Part shown: in pieces, positions 34,646 to 45,699 of the stretch | How the letters are laid out: each line of letters starts with the position of its first letter | Numbering within the stretch: the stretch's first letter is position 1 | Origin: Chlorocebus sabaeus | Taxonomy: Eukaryota; Chordata; Mammalia; Primates; Cercopithecidae | Assembly (NCBI RefSeq): GCF_047675955.1 | Contig: NC_132925.1 | Coordinates: 21,910,688-21,974,687 of the forward strand | Reading direction: 5' to 3' | DNA length: 64,000 nt | Made by a program: the position numbers and the translations under genes | The notes under the pieces: model-generated | Seen by the model: the letters and a program-made list of their open reading frames with translations, nothing else | What the model was told of the DNA's origin: nothing | The model's database searches: none

Positions 34646-35200
34646 TCTAACATGTTATTACTAAATATTCTTTTCTAAAATATACATGTGATCATATCAC
34701 TCTTAAAAACTTTAAAGATTTGAAAAACCCTTTGTTGGCTCTGTATATTTTACAGGACTAATTTAAACTCTTTGCTTTAGATCATGAGATCTTTCATGAT
34801 TCACAGCTAAGACTGGTAATAAACAATTATTTTGTGTCTCTTCTGTGTGAGTCAATATAATAGGACATTTCAATGAACCTCATTTAACCTTCACAACAAT
34901 CCTGTGAAGTCAGTAGTTTTATCCATTTTTTACAATAAGAAAACCGAGCTTAGAAAGATTAAATAATTACCCCCAAATAATGAATAGCATATTCTTATCT
35001 GCCGCTGATCTCTCCTAAGCAGCCTCATGCACCTAAAGCACTGAAGTCTTCCTTGATGTCGTGATTGAACTGTATTTTCCTCATGCCTCTCTAACTTTCC
35101 TTATGCTGGATCTGCTGCCTGGAATGAGAAGAAATCTTGCTTACTGGTCAATCTTAAAGAAAGATTCAAGGTCCAGATAACCTGCCTTTTACTCTTGTTT
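34646..35200 (+). mobile_element. L2 relic, interrupted by MIR
   Basis: The part before the MIR reads TGTGATCATATCACTCTTAA, TAATTTAAACTCTTTGCTTT, GATCATGAGATCTTTCATGA, which follows the L2 order 'atcatgtcactccc...aaagtccaaactcctt...catgatctggc'. The part after the MIR (CTGGATCTGCTGCCTGGAAT near 35104) fits the next L2 block. Confidence 0.6.
34830..34985 (+). mobile_element. MIR SINE fragment
   Basis: CATTTAACCTTCACAACAAT, CCTGTGAAGTCAGTAG and ACAATAAGAAAACCGAGCTT reproduce the MIR core order ('tcatttaatcctcacaacaacc', 'tgaggtaggta', 'gaggaaactgaggc'). Confidence 0.75.
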
Positions 35201-35574
35201 AACCACTTTGTCCCTTGGAGAGATGGGTAGACGCACCCTCTCTTGTGAGCCAGTAGCCCTGGGTGGATGTGTCACATCACTAGAGCGTGAATCCCAGGTA
35301 TGAAAAGTGTCCTGCCCTCACTCATCACCCAGGGACTGCTGATACCATCAGAAAACTTTTCAGGAAATTGAGGAAGAATAGAATAGAGAGGAACTTTGAG
35401 TTACTGTAGTATTCCCACTATAGACAATCTAATGCCCACTGATTTTTCCTTCCTTTTTTATTCAAAAAAATCTTTTTGATATATTGAGACCAATGTGCTT
35501 ACACAAAAAGGAATTATTGCCTACATATTCAAATGTCCAATAGAGAGATTTCTCTTATTTTATAGATGTATTAT
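35201..35574. other. No feature recognised
   Basis: Unassigned sequence leading into the L1MB. Confidence 0.4.
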
Positions 35575-35922
35575 ATTTTTTTTAATTGAAAATGTTTCTT
35601 GTGGTAAAATACACATAAAACTTATCTGAATTTTAAGTGTGCAGTTTAGTAGTGTTAAATATATTCACATTGTTGTGCAACCAATTTCCAGAACTTTTTC
35701 ATCTTGCAAAACTGAATATTCCCACTAAAAAACAATCCACTGTACCTACTAAACAACAACTTTCCATTCTTTCCTCCCCCTAGGCCCTGCTAACCGTCAT
35801 TCTACTTTCTAGTTCTATGAGTCTGATGATTCTAGATACATTGTACAGACTGAATCATGCTTCAACATTTTCAACGTTCACTCATGTTGTAGCATTTCCT
35901 TCCTTTTCAAGGCTGAATAATA

Positions 35923-35924
<2 letters not shown>

Positions 35925-35953
<29 letters not shown>
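35925..35953. repeat. (TG)n microsatellite
   Basis: About 14 TG dinucleotides replace the usual 'attccattgtatgtatatacc' segment of the L1MB. Confidence 0.9.
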
Positions 35954-35955
<2 letters not shown>

Positions 35956-36089
35956 CACATTTTGTTTATCCATTCATCCCCGATAGACACTTCAGTTGCT
36001 TCTACCTTTTAGCTCTTGTGAACAATGTTGCTATGAATATGAGTGTACAAATATCTTTTCATGTCTATGCTTTCAATTCTTTTGAATAT

Positions 36090-36499
36090 TGTATTCATCT
36101 CTTCTCACATTGCTATAAAGAAATACCTGATACTGGATAATTTATAAAGAAAAGAGGTTTAATTGGCTCATGGTTCTGAGGGCTGTTCAGGAAGCATGAC
36201 AGCATCTCCTTCTGGGAAGACCTCAGGAAACTTACAATTGTGGTGGAGGGCAAAGCTGGAGCAGACATCCTCACATGGCCAGAGCAGGAGAAAGGAGAAG
36301 GGGGGAGGTGCCACACACTTTTAAACAACCAGATCTCATGAGAACTCTATCACGAGAACAGCACCAAAGGGATGGTTCTAAACTATCCATGAGAACTCTA
36401 CCCCCATGATCCGATCACCTCCCACTAGGCCTCTCCTCTAACACTGGGGGTTACAATTTGACATGAGATTTGGGCAGGACACAGATCCAAACCATAACA
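36090..36499 (-). mobile_element. MST (MaLR) solo LTR, antisense
   Basis: The antisense LTR reads TTCTCACATTGCTATAAAGA, AATTGGCTCATGGTTCTGAG, AACCAGATCTCATGAGAACT and ends near CCAAACCATAACA. It sits within the L1MB, which continues ATATATACCCAGAAG afterwards. Nearby AATAT/GATAT may be the 5-bp duplication. Confidence 0.85.
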
Positions 36500-36551
36500 G
36501 ATATATACCCAGAAGTAAGGATCATATGGTAATTCTATTTTTAATTATTTC

Positions 36552-36835
36552 TTTTTGAGATGGAGTTTTGCTCTTGTCACCCAGGCTGGAGTGCAATGGC
36601 TCAATTTCGGTTCACTGCAACCTCTGCCTCCCTGGTTCAAGCGAGTCTCCTGCCTCAGCCTCCGGAGTAGCTGGGATTACAGGGGCCCACCACCACGCCC
36701 AGCTAATTTTTGTATTTTTAGTTGAGATGGGGTTTCACCATGTTGGCCAAGCTGGTCTTGAACTCCTGACCTCAGGTCACTTGCCTTAGCCTTCCAAAGT
36801 GCTGGGATTACAGGGATGAGCCACTGTGCCTGGCC
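36552..36835 (-). mobile_element. AluS element, antisense
   Basis: Both monomers are present (CCCAGGCTGGAGTGCAATGG; AGTGCTGGGATTACAGGGAT). TATTTTTAATTATT before and TATTTTTAATTTTT after form the target-site duplication within the L1MB. Confidence 0.9.
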
Positions 36836-36950
36836 TTATTTTTAATTTTTGAGAAATCATCTCATTGTTTTCCACAGTGGCAGCATCATTTTTACATTAG
36901 TACCAACAGTACACAAAGGTTCCGATTTCTCTACATCCTTTCCAACACTT

Positions 36951-36978
36951 GTTTGTTTATTTATTTATTTATTTATGT
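36951..36978. repeat. (TTTA)n microsatellite
   Basis: Seven or so TTTA/TTTG units inside the antisense L1MB. Confidence 0.8.
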
Positions 36979-37030
36979 ATTTTTGATAGTAACCATCCTA
37001 CTGAATGTGCTAAAAGTGGTTTTGGATCAA

Positions 37031-37445
37031 GAGAAACTCTGCCTAAAATATCAGATAGGTTTTTTTTTTTTTGTATTATGGACCTCTCTGCCTCAAGGGT
37101 TACATATAATACAAGAGAGGCATTTATTATCCTTTGCTATTTTAATGAAAACATCAGTGTTCATAGAGAAAGCACAGTTGATTAGAAAAAATAAGCTCAG
37201 ATCTTTGTTCAAGTCAGCAATGCTTACTTGAAACCAGGAGGTTCGGCCACAAAACCACAACCTGTGAACTACCTTCCTCCTAAAGGCACCTTCCCTTAGG
37301 TGCAGTCACAGTATCTAAGAGGAACTAAGAAGATGTTAGGGTGTTAATCTCAGAGATTTGACTTTATAAAGTATTAGTAAAGAGTTTCTGGAGTTTCTGG
37401 AGGACAGGAGTTGTTCCTGTAAATCTCTCCTGGCATTGTGCAGGG
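37031..37445. other. No feature recognised
   Basis: Unassigned sequence between the L1MB and an antisense L2. Confidence 0.4.
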
Positions 37446-38020
37446 TTCTGAGAAACACATTCAATAAATACGTGTTTGGTGCCTGCTATGTGCGTCACTC
37501 ATCCTGGCAGTCACTGGGAATATGGCCGTGAACAAAATAAACAAAAATCTCTGTTCTCAAGGACCTTAGAGTATAGTGGTAGAGACCTATTATAAATACA
37601 AGGTGTATATGAAATGGGTGATGAATACTATGAAAAAAAGCAGAAGAGTGGTAAGTGGCAGGGGAGGGATGGTTGTAATTTCAAAAAGATTCAAGGAAGG
37701 CCCACTGAGATGTGGCGTTTGGCCAAAGACCCAAAGGAAGCAAGGGAGAGAGGCATGCTGATGGCTTCTAGGGGAAAAGTGTTCTTGGTTGAGAGAACAG
37801 CAGGGCCAAAATTCCGAGGTGGGAGTGTGTCTGATGTGTTGGAGAACAGAAAGAAGACAAGTGTGTTCAGTACAGAGTGGGTGGGAGGGAGGCGAAAAGG
37901 TCAGGTACATAACAGGGAGTCAGACTGCACAGGGCCTTGCAGCCATTGAAAGACCTTTGGTTTGAGAAGCCTTTAGGGAGGGAAGAGGGTAGAACCCTGG
38001 CCACTGTGTTGAGCACAGAG
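37446..38020 (-). mobile_element. L2 relic, antisense
   Basis: It begins like the reverse complement of an L2 3' end (GAGAAACACATTCAATAAAT; GCCGTGAACAAAATAAACAA). It then has antisense-L2 landmarks in order: ATGTGGCGTTTGGCCAAAGA, GAGAACAGCAGGGCCAAAAT, GCACAGGGCCTTGCAGCCAT. This is the clearest L2 copy in the window. Open frames on both strands (up to 111 codons) are by-products. Confidence 0.75.
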
Positions 38021-38331
38021 TTTAGGGGGAAAGGGCTAAAGGAAACCCTGAAAAGATACTTATTTGTTAATGGGAGTGGAGTTCATGATGTTTGGAGTTG
38101 ACAGTTGTATGAAGGGTGGGCAGGGTTGACAGCCTTCACAATATGGACTACACAGATTCCAAAGATGCCACGCCTGTGGGCAAGCTGTTCATGGGTAACT
38201 CTGGTAATAAGACCGTCCTCTAGGGAGAGTACAACATGGTGTCTGGGATGGGCCTGGGACTTGTGGGGCGGTACCTGCTGTCTGCTTTGGGGTGGAGGCA
38301 GTCAGTCCCTAAGAGGTCCTGTGCTACAGTT
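38021..38331. other. No feature recognised
   Basis: Somewhat GC-richer unassigned sequence before the MST-type LTR. Frames of 64-85 codons overlap on both strands without a recognised domain. Confidence 0.4.
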
Positions 38332-38747
38332 TGGATATTTGACCCTCCAAGCTGCAGGTTGAAATCTGATCCCCAGTGTTGGAAGTGGGGCCCAATGGGA
38401 CATGTTTGGGTCACGGAGGTGGATCCCTCACGAATGGTTTGGTGCTGTCCTCTCCGTAATGAGTGAGTTCCCTTCTCACTCTAGTAGTTCTCTCGAGAGC
38501 TGATTATTAAAAAGAGCCTGGCACCTCCTCTTCTTTCTCTCTTGCTTCCTCTTACCATGTATTCTGCACTTACCAGCTCCCCTTCCCTTTCTGCCATGAG
38601 TGGAGGCAGCTTGAGGCCCTCACCCAGTGCAGGTGCTGACTCCATGCTTCTTGTAAAGTCTGCAGAATCATGAGCCAACTAAACCTCTTTTCTTCATAAA
38701 TTCTCCAGCCTCAGGTGTTCCATTATAGAGAAACAAATGGACTAAGA
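38332..38747 (+). mobile_element. MST/MLT1-type (MaLR) solo LTR
   Basis: It starts TGCTACAGTTTGGATATTTG. It contains CCCAGTGTTGGAAGTGGGGC, GGTGGATCCCTCACGAATGG and CTAAACCTCTTTTCTTCATA, and ends AAATGGACTAAGAC, the MSTB/MSTC-like order. No internal region follows. Confidence 0.85.
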
Positions 38748-39318
38748 CCCCCTGTGATTGGAGCACCATGTTGAGGCTAGCTAGCAAAGGGAACGCCTGC
38801 CCACAGAGGAGCTCTTTCCTCCTGAGTGAGTGGGTCAGACTCATTTTCGAAAAATTTCTGTGGTGCTCAGGTCTGAGGGAATTTGAGCAAAATGTCATGG
38901 GCAGCAGACCACAGCTGGGGTGGTTCCCGCTAGAGAAATTCTACTTTATTCCTTCATTAGTACTAATGAAACTCACTCTGGTGAAAGGAAATCACATGAC
39001 GAGACCACAGCTGTTTCACTGAAAGTGCTACTAACTTGAGCTGTAAAGCTGTTCATAACCTTTAATCTGGAGCCGAGACTTCAATGAAATAAACCCCAAA
39101 TAAACAACCAACAAGTACACAGACAAGTACACAACAAGTGCATAGACATGTTTCAAATTTAATACTGAGAATTTATAACCTAAAATGATCCAAGTGTTCA
39201 AGAAGAAAGTAATAGCTAAACAAATAATAAAAAAAGTTATAAGAAGATGGAATGCCACAGAGGCATTAGAAATAAAAGCTCTGGGGGTTCTTTTGGTGAA
39301 CTGGAAAGTAACTAAGAG
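38748..39318. other. Mostly unassigned; weak L1M tail possible at 39180-39318
   Basis: The stretch just before the Alu (AACAAATAATAAAAAAAG; GAATGCCACAGAGGCATTAG) recalls a decayed L1M 3' region, but too weakly to name. Confidence 0.3.
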
Positions 39319-39614
39319 GGCCAGGCACGGTGGCTCACCCCTGTCATCCCAGAACTTTGGGAGGCTGAGGCGAGCGGATCACGAGGTCAAGAGATCAAGA
39401 CCATCCTGGCCAACATGGTGAAACCCCCTCTCTACCAAAAATACAAAAATTAGCTGGACGTGGTGGCGCATGCCTGTAATCCCAGCTACTCGGGAGGCTG
39501 AGGCAGGAGAACTGCTTGAACCCAGGAGGCATAGGTTGCAGTGAGCCAAGATCACGCCACTGCACTCTAGCCTGGACGACAGAGTGAGACTTCATCTAAA
39601 AAAAAAAAAAAAAA
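39319..39614 (+). mobile_element. AluS/Y-like element
   Basis: A full dimeric Alu, GGCCAGGCACGGTGGCTCAC to a poly(A). Flanks AAAGTAACTAAGAG (ending 39318) and AAAGTACATAAGAG after the poly(A) form a target-site duplication. Confidence 0.9.
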
Positions 39615-39952
39615 GTACATAAGAGATTATTTAGGTGAATAATGTAAAGCACAAAATTGAATGTTTGTATAATTATACCTATCTCAAATACTCACTGTAC
39701 TCACTAACAGATGAATTTAGAGAAATAGAAACAGAGTTTATAAATGAATTTGGAGAAACAAAAATTGAGCTTAAATTCACAGGTTGTTGTATGTAAAGTG
39801 ATTAGACTGTAAACATAAATATGAGAAATAAAGTTTTCAGAGGAGATGGGGGAGGTGGGCCCTTCAGTGCACAATAAGGCTGCTGACGCTCTGTACCCAT
39901 ACACTACTGAGACCATTACTACTCTTCGGTAAAGTGTATTTATCTTTATTAC
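39615..39952. other. No feature recognised
   Basis: AT-rich; no gene or family assigned. Confidence 0.4.
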
Positions 39953-40674
39953 TTTTCAAATAGAACAAATTTACCTTTTATTATGAAAGTAATGGATTTT
40001 ATTTTATTTTTTTTTACATTCAAAGAGTACAGGAACACTTAAAAGAGAAAGTACAACTAACCATGAATCTTACCATCTATGGTGATTCATATTTTAAATA
40101 TCACAAAAAATGCATCTATACCTCATCTTCCTCATTAATATGGCCTATCCACTATGTGCTGAGAAGACTAAGGAAGAAGTAGATAAGGCGAGAGCCCTTG
40201 ATTATTAGCCTTGAAAGCCCAACGAGAATAAGAGGGGATATTCCCAGGTTGCTGTGTACTTGGTCATTGATGACTCACCCCGTCCCAAAGGCCATATGCA
40301 GCTCTGTCAGCTCTATGAACAGCCCTGCCTGCCACTGAATTTCAGAATGAAAGATTAGAAAGCTGCCTTTGTGTGCCTTCTTTGTAAGCAAACCTATATA
40401 TTTACATTGTGGAAAAGTGGTGCCAAGTTTTATCAGTTAAATTCCTCTGTTTAGTAAAGATAGTGACATATAAGAATATACATTTTTTTTCCTCCAAGGG
40501 GCTCAATGAATGTGTAAAGTACATTTTCTGGGGGGCAGGGGGCAATATTTGAAATATAGACCATCATGGCTGGTAGAATTTTACTTTATCCTTTAAATAT
40601 TACTGTACTGTTTGATTTTTTAAAATGAGTACATTATTTTTACAATGAAAGGTAAATTTGTCCTGTTTGAAAAA
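39953..40674. repeat. Inverted-repeat-bounded segment
   Basis: 39953-39993 (TTTCAAATAGAACAAATTTA, CCTTTTATTATGAAAGTAATG) is the approximate reverse complement of 40634-40674 (CATTATTTTTACAATGAAAG, GTAAATTTGTCCTGTTTGAAA), with roughly six differences over 41 bases. The 640-bp interior shows no transposase or family I know. It could be the terminal repeats of an old DNA transposon, or two opposed copies of the same L1M/LTR tail motif. Confidence 0.55.
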
Positions 40675-40689
40675 AATGCACCTAGTGAA

Positions 40690-41225
40690 TATTTTTGTTT
40701 TTCCTAAATTGACCCTTATAAATATGAATAGATCAGATCACATAAAATTAAAAATCTCTGTGACAACCTTCCCCAACCCAATAAACAATGTTTAAAGATA
40801 GATGACAAGCTGGGACTGTCACTTACTATTTCTGATACATAAAAATACTTTATAAATCACAAAGAAAATAATGAAAAAAGGTCCAGAGATATTAATAGAC
40901 ATAAAAATTTACTTTAGAAATGGCCATAGACTGAAAAAAAAGCAAACCTTATTTGTGATTACATAAATGCAAATTAAAAGAGCAATTAACTACTAGTTTT
41001 TATCTTTTAGAGTGGGAAATGTTAATTACTCATAGTCATTGTTGGCTATAAAGACTATAGGCGTTCTCATACATGTTAGTGACAGTTTCAATTGGTGCAA
41101 CTTGTTTGAAGGTAATATCTATTTGTTTTAAATGGGACTATCCTTTGACCCACATATTGTACTTCTAAGGCATTTCCAAGAAAGTAACTGTAAAATTTTA
41201 CACAGGTTTTATGATTAGATGGCTC
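40690..41225 (+). mobile_element. Old L1M/L1ME ORF2 3' relic
   Basis: Diverged ORF2 C-terminal sequence in order: ATAAATGCAAATTAAAAGAG, GTCATTGTTGGCTATAAAGA, AGGTAATATCTATTTGTTTT, TATCCTTTGACCCACATATTG (split). No frame survives. Confidence 0.6.
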
Positions 41226-42000
41226 GAGGTAGAATTGCTTTATTACATGGCCATTGAACATGGTATTGGGAGTTAGAAAATTGAATGCCTCTGGGGTCCA
41301 GATTTAAGGAACACTAGGAAGTGCTGGGGCATTATGAGAACTCCAAGCCCACAGGCTGTGCTATTTCAGCTCAGTGTATTGCCCTACACCCTTCAGTTTT
41401 CAAGATAAGGCCTTTTACATAATCTTTCCACATTTAAAAATGTGGGCCCCTTAGTCTAAACTTTTAAAATACCATCTAGACCGCCACAGTATCTAGATTC
41501 TGGCCAACTTTTTCAACTATTAGTGTATATCTGTTTTCTCATATAGTTTTACTTCTAAAATGTGTGCAAAAATAGGCATAGAAGGGTGAAAATAACATAT
41601 ATATATCATGTTTAAAAAATAATAAAAGAAATTCCAATCATGTTACTACTACTCACCTTGAGAAATAGAACATTAACCAAACTCTTCTAGTCTTACTACA
41701 ATTATGTTTGATTTGTTTCCCTTTAAAGAGATAATCACTGCCTTTAATTTTACTTTTACGTCATGTTTTTCTTTATATTGCTAGTAATGATATCTCTACA
41801 TTGGATTTTGCTTAGTTTTTACTGGTATTGAACTTTAAAAAAGAAATCAGACTGTAATGTATTCTGAGACTTTTTGAGATTCATCCATTTTTTTGTCTAA
41901 ATAGTTTATACTTTTAGATTTAATACAATGTGTTAAAGTTTAATATGCATGCCATATTAAATTATTTTAGAGCATTAAGAAAAAGGGTGTTTGTGGGGGC
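41226..42000. other. Mostly unassigned; antisense L1M 3' UTR possible at 41580-41930
   Basis: TTTACTTTTACGTCATGTTT and GGATTTTGCTTAGTTTTTAC recall an antisense L1M 3' UTR, low confidence. No gene seen. Confidence 0.35.
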
Positions 42001-42959
42001 TCTGTCAGCCCAGCTGGTTTTCTGTCCCCTATACTGCTCTTGCTACGGTCGGGTCACTGGGCTAAGGTGAGGGCACAGGCCCTGTGTTCCGGGCCCTTCA
42101 GGAGCATGTTGATGGTTGGTCCTGGGATGAGTGGCATCCTGTCTGACGAGCGGGCTCTGAGGTACTGCTACTGCCTCTTCAGAGACCTCCATTATGCTGC
42201 TTGCCTGCCACCAAGGCCACCCCATCCCTCCTTAACCCCAAACTCTGGGTTCTCTTCCCTGCAGCAGGGACACTGGGGCTTCTCTCCCATTCCACTTAAC
42301 TCCTTCATGTTTGACCACAGCAGGAGATGTGGCAATAATACAGGGAATTTCGCTTCCAAATTCCCTCCACATCAAATCTAAATCCAAAAAGGAGTACCCC
42401 ATCCCAGACGGATTGAACGGTCATTCTCCATCTGCAGGAACATGTGGGTGCCTCATTGGAGGGGACTCAGGAGGCGGGCTCCTCCTCCTGGGCTGTCTTT
42501 TTTTCCCTCCACCCCTCAGATACCCCTTATCAAAGAGTATCAGTTCCTCTGGGGCCTGATGTCAAGTAGGGCACACTTGACACCCCTGGACGGGGCCAGA
42601 GGGACTGGGCAAGTGAAGGGAATTATCATCCACTGGCTAGAAAATCATGTACAAAGATAAAACAGCAATGACTTGCAGACCAGGTCTGCACTGTCCATCC
42701 TGGATCACCAAGCTTCATCCTGGATGCTTTCGTGTCTTTCTAAACCCTGACGTCTAATCTATCTCCAAGTCACGTTGGTTCCTTCCTTCAATATTGGCTT
42801 GGAACTATTTCCTTCCCTCTTCCTCGCCTCCATCATCTTGTTCAGACACCATCTCAGGCTGAGAATACCTTTGTTTCTTCCACATGTAACTATGGGGCCA
42901 CGACTGCACAGTGGGAACATCAAAACACAGAGGTGAGCAAACCCTGCAGGGCCTTCTCT
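42001..42959. other. GC-richer unassigned block
   Basis: Distinctly more GC than the flanking AT-rich sequence, and with few recognisable repeats. Overlapping open frames occur on both strands (113 codons at 42040-42381, 82 at 42311-42559, 72 at 42442-42660). None shows a domain I recognise, and there is no consistent frame or splice-site pattern. It could be a decayed retroviral or processed-gene remnant, or ordinary GC-rich DNA. Confidence 0.35.
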
Positions 42960-43330
42960 TTCTCAGCGCTGGATTTTACTGCAGCAGCCTCCTGCCTGGA
43001 CTGGGGCCTCTACACACACACCATCCTCTCCCTGCCTTTGCCAGAAGACTCTGACAGTGCCTCCCTGCCTGGACCTCTCACGGCCGCTGGTATGAAACCT
43101 GGGCACCATAGACCGCCCATCCTCCATATCCCCCACCTCCCTAACCCCGGTCTGCAGCTGCCTTGCTCACCTTGCTCGCCACCTGTCCCTTCCAGTGTGC
43201 CTATGTGCCTTGGTCCCTGCTGTTCCCTCTGCTTGGCTCTCTTCCACTCAAGTCTCAGCTGAAATGAGAAGAGATGCCTCCCTTTTTGCACCATATCCTC
43301 TGCCCTTCCTTGTCCTTATTTCTGGTCGCA
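42960..43330 (+). mobile_element. L2 relic
   Basis: CCTGCTGTTCCCTCTGCTTG followed by TCAAGTCTCAGCTGAAATGA matches the L2 order 'cttgctgttccctctgcctgg...caggtctcagctcaaatg'. Upstream CCTCCCTGCCTGGACC and GCCACCTGTCCCTTCC fit more weakly. The 109-codon plus frame and 94-codon minus frame here are by-products. Confidence 0.55.
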
Positions 43331-43643
43331 CTGCCTGCCTGCCTGCCCCACCCTCCTGACCCTCACCAAACACACCACCAGTGGTTCTGAGCTGCCTCCA
43401 GCCTGGGTGTTCCTCCTCTGCATCCAGCTGCTCTGGGCATGGAGCCACCCATCCGTGTTTTTAAGATTCATCCTGATGGATATGTATACCTGTAAATACT
43501 TCATTGTTTGTGCATACCGTGCACTATTTATCCATACAGAGACCTGTGCTTTCTGACACACATAAAAAAAATGGCAAAGAAGACAGCAAAGCAACATATG
43601 TAGAATTATTCCTCTTTCGTAAAAAGTGGATGTATGTGCATAC
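43331..43643. other. No feature recognised
   Basis: It contains a short CTGC/CTGG-rich patch (TGCCTGCCTGCCTGCC near 43333) and otherwise unassigned sequence. Confidence 0.4.
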
Positions 43644-43760
43644 TTTTTTTTGAGACAGGGATCTTGCTGATCCCCAGGCTGGATTCAAACTCCTGGGCTC
43701 AAGCAATCCCCCTGCCTCAGCCTCCTCAGTAGTTGGAACTGCACCCAGGTGCTGCCTAAT
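43644..43760 (-). mobile_element. Truncated old Alu, antisense
   Basis: A T-run, then TGAGACAGGGATCTTGCTGA, ACTCCTGGGCTCAAGCAATC and CCTGCCTCAGCCTCCTCAGT; it stops before the second monomer. AluJ/FLAM-like. Confidence 0.75.
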
Positions 43761-44552
43761 ATATATGTTTTATATACACACCTACACACCCGTTTTGGAA
43801 GGCTGTGATACCACAGATCTCCTGCTCCTCAATAGTGTGATTAAGCCTAATCTGAAATCAAATATCTTGGCCTCGAAAGAGTCAGATGCTTTTGCAGAAC
43901 ATTTGCTAACTCTGGGGAGTAATTTCCTTTTGCTCCTCTCTGCCTTCATATTTCTACCTTTCGATGTGCTACCTCACTCATGTTCAATGCCAAGAAATTC
44001 AAAATGTGCAATTCTTGTAAAAATTCCCTTGTACCCAAACATTTCATGAATTTAGTAATTTTATTAAAGTGACCGGAGAGAGTCACAAGGAAAAGGTCCC
44101 ATTTTCAAACACACCCCCTCTATTACCGTTACTGGCTTCACACCCATCCTGTTCTTAAAAACTTCACTCATTACTCTGGGCAACAGAAAAGTTATTTTCC
44201 CTGCCCCACACAGAATAAGTCTGCTCAGTTCAGGTCCTGTGTTTTATCTTTTACTTTAAGATTTATCAAGTATTTTACTTCCCCATATACAATACTTTAG
44301 AGAAATTTTGATGGATAAAAGTGTCTACCCTTTTTATAAAACACAATGAGTGATGGGATTATAGGTGATTAAAAAAAATCTTTATTATACATTTCGGTAT
44401 TGGAACAATAAAAAACATGTGTTTCACATTTATAGTTAGAATGTCTCACAAATTCTGTTTGTGAAAAAAATTTATAATTAGAAAAGATAACACATTTATA
44501 TTTTAGAAAAAATGCTATAAAGGGACTTTAAAAGAGGCCTAGAAGTTGAAGG
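43761..44552. other. No feature recognised
   Basis: A 94-codon frame at 43765-44049 has no recognisable domain. The rest is AT-rich and unassigned. Confidence 0.4.
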
Positions 44553-44718
44553 CAGTGGCTTTCAAGCTGTTTTGAACATCGTCCTCAATAAGAAACATAC
44601 ATATAACTACCTAGTAAATTCAACCAAATGAAAGTTTCATGAAAGAGAATTCATAGTGACCCATGAAATCAATTTCACAGTCTACTAATGGATCTTTACC
44701 TGTACTCTGAAAACATTG
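44553..44718. mobile_element. hAT-type non-autonomous DNA transposon (MITE)
   Basis: The ends CAGTGGCTTTCAAGCTG and (reverse) CAATGTTTTCAGAG resemble hAT terminal repeats (cagtggttttcaaa). Internal GAAAGTTTCATGAAAG and TGACCCATGAAATCAATTTC match a MER-class hAT family I remember but cannot name precisely. About 166 bp. Confidence 0.55.
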
Positions 44719-45699
44719 ATCTATTGGTTTCACTTGTCAATCTGATCCTGAAAATTAAGAATAAATTAGTCCAACCATTTATTTCTTATTATTCACATAA
44801 TAAAAATAAATGTATTTGTTATTCTCTTCTTTGGTTATTATGATCTCATAGAGACACAACCTCATGAAGAAATGAGGTGTAAATGTCCCCATGTACTCTT
44901 TTTTTTTTTTTTTTTTGCTAGCAAGTAGTATTTTTAAGATGTTTTGTTCTGATTCTGTCTGTGTGAAGTCACAGTAACAGTGTCATTTAAGTTTTTTAGC
45001 TTCTGGGAGAGGCTTTTGTGTCTGGAAAGGACTATCTGTGGTTACCCGGGTCTTAAGTTAATATTTATTTTATTAAAGTTGCCAATTACAAAACATTTTT
45101 CTTAAGCTATTAAGTTCAGCCTCCAAATTTGTATTCTATTTATAAATTAAATAAATTTTCTGTAAATAAAATAATTATTTCTACACATTCTTTGATTACA
45201 GATTAATTATATACTTGACCCCACTAAAATTTTAGTAAGTTGAATTCCTTTAAACATTAAAAAGATACGTATAGAATATAAGTACCTTGATTTTCTCAAA
45301 CACTTCACATGTCCTTCCTGGTATCATCTTTCCAAGTTCTTAAGCAACTGTTGTATATCTGATAAAAGATTCATAACTCAAGTGAATCAGGTTCTCAACT
45401 TTCAAATGCATTCAGAAACAAATCAAATGATTTTATACTTTTAAAATTAAAATATCAAATCAGATATCAATCATACATTTCAAATTGAAATAAAAAGGAA
45501 TCCTAGAACAGACTGCAATGCAAATTCAAGACTGGGTTACAGAACGATTCTTCAGTAATCACAGGTGAACAGGCTGAGTTGAATCAGGTAGTATCTGCTG
45601 TATCAACACCCTAAACTTTTTAACCGGCATTTGGTTTTGTAACCAATCACATTATGTGTGGCCTGTATCTATCTCAAGTTTCTTTTTCATCTCCAAACT
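44719..45699. other. No feature recognised; T-run at 44899-44916
   Basis: AT-rich, with an 18-T homopolymer. No gene, RNA or named repeat seen. Confidence 0.4.

Larger units (their letters stand above)
35575..37030 (-). mobile_element. L1MB-like LINE 3' part, antisense, with nested insertions
   Basis: It opens with 3' UTR-type antisense sequence (GTGGTAAAATACACATAAAA; TTCACATTGTTGTGCAACCA) and proceeds into ORF2 (TAGCATTTCCTTCCTTTTCA, ATACCCAGAAGTAAGGATCA, CATTGTTTTCCACAGTGGCA). It is broken by an MST LTR at 36090-36499 and an Alu at 36552-36835; the L1 phrase resumes correctly after each. It contains a TG microsatellite (35925-35953) and a TTTA run (36951-36978). Confidence 0.8.

Noticed and set aside
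37614..37949. 111-codon frame with a basic composition
   Set aside because: It lies entirely in antisense L2; purine-rich sequence gives Lys/Arg/Gly-rich reading by composition.
42040..42381. 113-codon frame in the GC-rich block
   Set aside because: No domain, no splice context, and competing frames on both strands. GC-rich DNA gives longer chance frames.
44899..44916. T-run as a Pol III terminator of a small RNA gene
   Set aside because: No A-box/B-box or recognisable small RNA lies upstream.
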